A DNA stretch of 64,000 bases from Rhodococcus sp. IEGM 1409 (GTDB taxonomy: Bacteria; Actinomycetota; Actinomycetes; Mycobacteriales; Mycobacteriaceae), in assembly GCF_030056735.1 (NCBI RefSeq), contig NZ_JASHKN010000001.1, positions 248,001-312,000 on the forward strand. Reading direction: 5' to 3'. How positions within the stretch are numbered: the stretch's first letter is position 1; the number at the start of each line of letters is the position of its first letter. Below, piece by piece: positions 61,260 to 64,000 of the stretch. Below the pieces are notes generated by a model. That model saw only the letters and a program-made list of their open reading frames with translations, ran no database searches and had not been told where the DNA came from. The translations under genes were made by a program, and so were the position numbers.

Positions 61260-61804
61260 GCACGCCAGTGAATTTCACACGCTCGTTGGCGGGATTCACT
61301 GGCGCCGGATACGACAAGGGACGCGGACCACTCGTCCAGATCGCTTGGCTTCTCGTATCCGGCGCGGTTCTCTCGCACTGGTGGTGCCCGAACCGTATTC
61401 GAATTTCGATCCTGCGAAAGTTCGGAGCAGGTCTGGCCGAAGGAGTTCTCATTCGGCATCGCGTTCGCATCCACTGGCCGTGGAAACTCACGGTGGGCGC
61501 CGATTCGTGGATCGGCGAAGGAACCTGGATTCTGAATCTCGAACCCGTCACGATCGGTGCCGACACCGCGATTTCGCAAGATGTGTTCCTGTGCACCGGA
61601 AGTCATGATCACCGAAGCGCTACTTTCGAATTCGACAACGCCCCCATCACCATTGGTGACGGAGCCTGGATCGCTGCACGCGCCACGGTCCTTCGCGGCG
61701 TGACCGTGGGTAACCGAGCGATCGTCGGTGCCACAGCGCTGGTCACCTCCGACGTTGCCGACGACTCGACCATGTTGGCGCCGCGCGCCAAGGAAATCAA
61801 GTGA
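61256..61804 (+). CDS. WcaF-like acetyltransferase (hexapeptide repeat)
   Basis: ATG 61256 overlaps the fcl stop as ATGA. The 182-residue protein has left-handed beta-helix repeats ([34 protein letters not shown]) and a C-terminal [20 protein letters not shown]. The His in the SHDH loop fits acetyl-CoA chemistry. It probably O-acetylates the fucose-containing repeat unit. Confidence 0.82.
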   Translation: MSTPVNFTRSLAGFTGAGYDKGRGPLVQIAWLLVSGAVLSHWWCPNRIRISILRKFGAGLAEGVLIRHRVRIHWPWKLTVGADSWIGEGTWILNLEPVTIGADTAISQDVFLCTGSHDHRSATFEFDNAPITIGDGAWIAARATVLRGVTVGNRAIVGATALVTSDVADDSTMLAPRAKEIK

Positions 61805-62949
61805 AGATTCTGCACGTCGTCACCCTTCTTTCTCCGGATGCCGCGTACGGAGGGCCCATTCGGGTCGCCCTCAACCAAGCGACTGCCCTCCAGGACCACG
61901 GGCACGACGTCACGATCGCTGCGGGTACCCGTGGGTATGCCCAACCGCCCACCCAAGAGCAGGGCATTGCGCTGCAACTGTTTCCGGCTCGGACCCTGAT
62001 CCCCAAGATCGGGTATGCCGGCATTGCCGCCCCTGGGATGTTGCTGTGGCTTCGGAAGCACCTCCGTGAATTCGACGTCGTTCACATCCATCTCGCCCGC
62101 GACTTCGTCACTCTGCCCGTTGCCAGACTGGCGCTGGCATACGGGGTGCCATTTGTGGCTCAAACTCACGGAATGATCGACGGCACAGACAAATTGCTGG
62201 CGAAGCCGCTGGACGCGGCGTTGACGGTCCCTGTCTTGCGTGGCGCGCGAACAGTTTTCCACCTCACAGATCGTGAACGCCAAGACCTTCTGGCTGTGAC
62301 TGCGGGCCACGACATTCACCTCGTGGAGCTGAACAACGGTATTCCCGAGTCGGAAGAAGCTGTGCGGCCGGTTATTGGCGACGATCAGGTTCCTGACGTT
62401 TTGTTCCTCGCACGCCTACAAGAACGCAAACGACCGCAAGTATTCGTCGACGCCGCATGTGTCGTACTCGACTCGGGGCGTAAGGCACACTTCTCGATCG
62501 TGGGCCCGGACGAGGGCGAAGCCGCGGCCGTGACGACGTCGATCGAGCAGTCCAGCCACCGTGACTCCATTCGTTACGAAGGTCCACTTCCCTTCGACCA
62601 ATCGACCGCACGATATTCAAGATCGTCGATCTACGTCCTGCCGTCGGTGAACGAACCGTTTCCGATGTCAGTGCTCGAAGCAATGGCCGCTGGGCTCCCG
62701 GTCATCGTGACAGACACCTGCGGTGTTGCGTCGCTCATCCGGGACGGAAACTGCGGAATCGTCGTGGACGATACGACGGAGGCCCTGTCTTCGGCGATCT
62801 CGTGGATGCTCAACAATCCCGAAGAGTCGGCGAACATGGGAACACGCGCTCGGGACGTGGCAAGAAACACGCTCGGGATGGACGCTGTCAGAAAGGTTCT
62901 CGAAGCTGAATACAGCAAGCAGCGGGAAGGTCGGCTCGCAGTCTCGTGA
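61801..62949 (+). CDS. Family 4 glycosyltransferase
   Basis: GTG 61801 overlaps the previous stop. The 382-residue enzyme has AAYGGPIRVALNQATALQDHGH, FVAQTHGMIDG, VLFLARLQERKRPQVFVDA and the GT4 signature NEPFPMSVLEAMAAGLPVIVTD. It adds a sugar to the lipid-linked repeat unit; donor and linkage are not determined by sequence. Confidence 0.85.
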   Translation: MKILHVVTLLSPDAAYGGPIRVALNQATALQDHGHDVTIAAGTRGYAQPPTQEQGIALQLFPARTLIPKIGYAGIAAPGMLLWLRKHLREFDVVHIHLARDFVTLPVARLALAYGVPFVAQTHGMIDGTDKLLAKPLDAALTVPVLRGARTVFHLTDRERQDLLAVTAGHDIHLVELNNGIPESEEAVRPVIGDDQVPDVLFLARLQERKRPQVFVDAACVVLDSGRKAHFSIVGPDEGEAAAVTTSIEQSSHRDSIRYEGPLPFDQSTARYSRSSIYVLPSVNEPFPMSVLEAMAAGLPVIVTDTCGVASLIRDGNCGIVVDDTTEALSSAISWMLNNPEESANMGTRARDVARNTLGMDAVRKVLEAEYSKQREGRLAVS

Positions 62950-63512
62950 AAGCTGACCTCACCGCCACTACCGGCCGGTCGCGTCGCCGGATACGAGGTC
63001 TCGTCGCACTTGCCTTCGCACTCATCGCGGTCACCGCGGTCGGCTGGCCTGTGTATGTCACCCCGAAAATCGACGCTCCCGAAAAAGCCGACGCCATCGT
63101 TGTACTCGGCGGCGATCATGACGGGCGCGAGGAGTACGGGCTGTCCCTAGCCGAACAGGGATTCGCACCGCAGATCGTATTTTCGAACCCCTACCGCGCG
63201 AGCGACACGACGATGAAGTCGATCTGCGAAGGCCACTACGATTTTGACGTGAGCTGCTTCAAGCCCGATCCCTCCACAACCCGGGGTGAAGGTCAGGAGA
63301 TCCGCAGGCGAGCCGAGGCCGAAGGGTGGAAACGAGTAATCGTTGTCACCTTTGTGCCGCACGTATCGCGGAGCCGGTACATCATCGGCAAGTGTTGGGA
63401 CGGTGAGATCAGAGTTGTCGCCGATCCACAGCCGCTGCCGGTCTGGGTCTGGGCCGCCAATTACGTGTGGCAGACGGCTGGCTACGTTCGTGCTCAGTTC
63501 GAATCATGTTGA
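62946..63512 (+). CDS. DUF218 (YdcF/ElyC-like) membrane protein
   Basis: GTG 62946 overlaps the previous stop. The 188-residue protein has an N-terminal anchor (GLVALAFALIAVTAVGWPVYV) and a DUF218 domain: DAIVVLGGDHDGREEYGLSLAEQG, ARGEGQEIRRRAEAEGW-like STTRGEGQEIRRRAEAEGW and VVTFVPHVSRSRYII. The family handles envelope lipid carriers or polysaccharide precursors in other bacteria; role here inferred. Confidence 0.78.
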   Translation: MKADLTATTGRSRRRIRGLVALAFALIAVTAVGWPVYVTPKIDAPEKADAIVVLGGDHDGREEYGLSLAEQGFAPQIVFSNPYRASDTTMKSICEGHYDFDVSCFKPDPSTTRGEGQEIRRRAEAEGWKRVIVVTFVPHVSRSRYIIGKCWDGEIRVVADPQPLPVWVWAANYVWQTAGYVRAQFESC

Positions 63513-63528
63513 GCGAGAGTGCTCCGCG

Positions 63529-64000
63529 TCACCGTCTGCTCGAGTCCATCAGATAGTCGTAGTTCTGGTTGTACGGAGCCTGACTGACGGTCACATGTGA
63601 ATTGACGGACGCCACCGCGACTCCGGCGCGACTGGTCACAACGGAGATGTCCCCCGCACCCAATCCGGCGACGCACGGGAAAGCCTCCGCGGGAACGTGA
63701 CACGTCGTCACTTGCCCGCCCACTGTGATTGTCACGTCCGCCGGCGCGGTCAGGAAGCTCAGGACCTCGACTGTGTTGTCGGCAGCAGGCGAATACGGCC
63801 TGAGGGCCATCGGCGCGCTGGAAGGATTCACGGGCGTCGCCCACGTTGGCTGATTGCGGTACGACAGGTAAACCGTGTCTCGCACGACCGTCGGGTACGC
63901 GCCCGTGCGGAAGCGATATAGCCAGTATGAATTCAGATCCAGCAGCGCAAACCCGTGACCTGCGCTGGGTTGGAACGATGTCCCCTCGCTGTAGTCATTC
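63529..64000 (-). CDS. Second GH71-like glycoside hydrolase, N-terminal part outside window
   Basis: The leftward frame is open from the window end and gives the C-terminal 157 residues or so. It begins NDYSEGTSFQPSAGHGFALL, equivalent to NDYSEGTAFAPSEGHGRALL of the 48817 protein, followed by DLNSYWLYRFRTGAYP and a C-terminal beta domain ending PYNQNYDYLMDSSRR. The two proteins are clear paralogues that bracket the EPS locus. Confidence 0.8.
   Translation of the reverse strand, partial: NDYSEGTSFQPSAGHGFALLDLNSYWLYRFRTGAYPTVVRDTVYLSYRNQPTWATPVNPSSAPMALRPYSPAADNTVEVLSFLTAPADVTITVGGQVTTCHVPAEAFPCVAGLGAGDISVVTSRAGVAVASVNSHVTVSQAPYNQNYDYLMDSSRR

Overview
The window is high-GC actinobacterial DNA. 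Gene content and order fit Rhodococcus, most likely the R. erythropolis/qingshengii group, although no sequence search was possible. The chromosomal order eno - FtsB/DivIC-like - DUF501 - Ppx/GppA - tRNA-Leu is the conserved arrangement also known from mycobacteria. An efeUOB iron-uptake operon and a fucose-type exopolysaccharide locus lie beyond it.

About 1-35.8 kb is a prophage whose left end (distal tail and lysis genes, outer att site) lies outside the window. Its right end abuts a tRNA-Leu(UAA) gene at 35817-35890. The lysogeny module (repressor, ImmA/IrrE protease, tyrosine integrase; 33.7-35.8 kb) reads rightward. Everything else reads leftward as long chains of genes joined by ATGA, GTGA or TGATG overlaps. 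From right to left these are Cro-like and excisionase-like DNA-binding proteins, an SbcC-like ATPase, many small proteins, DnaQ-, RecE- and RecT-like recombination genes, a replication block (HTH, replication-initiator-like, zinc protein, RuvC-like), a long accessory block, terminase large subunit, more accessory genes (5mC methyltransferase, RlaP-like nucleotidyltransferase), portal, MuF minor head protein, capsid protease, major capsid protein, and the start of the tail-fibre region.

The most striking content is in the head module. Two consecutive capsid-assembly proteins carry toxin-like C-terminal domains: MuF plus an ADP-ribosyltransferase, and capsid protease plus a 2H phosphoesterase insertion and a CdiA-type PD-ExK tRNase-like domain. 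Each is followed at once by a small unknown gene with the position expected of an immunity gene. A 28-bp dyad (CGGTA...TACCG) recurs at four boundaries between leftward gene blocks and looks like a phage regulon operator. A complete ORF with its own ribosome binding site is embedded in another frame of the cytosine methyltransferase gene.

From 35.9 to 43.9 kb lie housekeeping genes (ppx, DUF501, ftsB-like, eno), a lytic transglycosylase lipoprotein, and efeUOB behind an IdeR/DtxR-like box. From 43.9 to 64 kb are an Hsp70/actin-like membrane protein, two hydrolase-family proteins whose nucleophile serine is replaced in every domain, and a polysaccharide locus. The locus contains two chain-length/tyrosine-kinase-like proteins with degenerate ATP sites, an SGNH hydrolase, a Wzy-like polymerase, a Wzx-like flippase, glycosyltransferases, GDP-mannose dehydratase and GDP-fucose synthase, an acetyltransferase and a DUF218 protein. 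It is bracketed by two GH71-type glycoside hydrolase genes, the second cut off by the window end.
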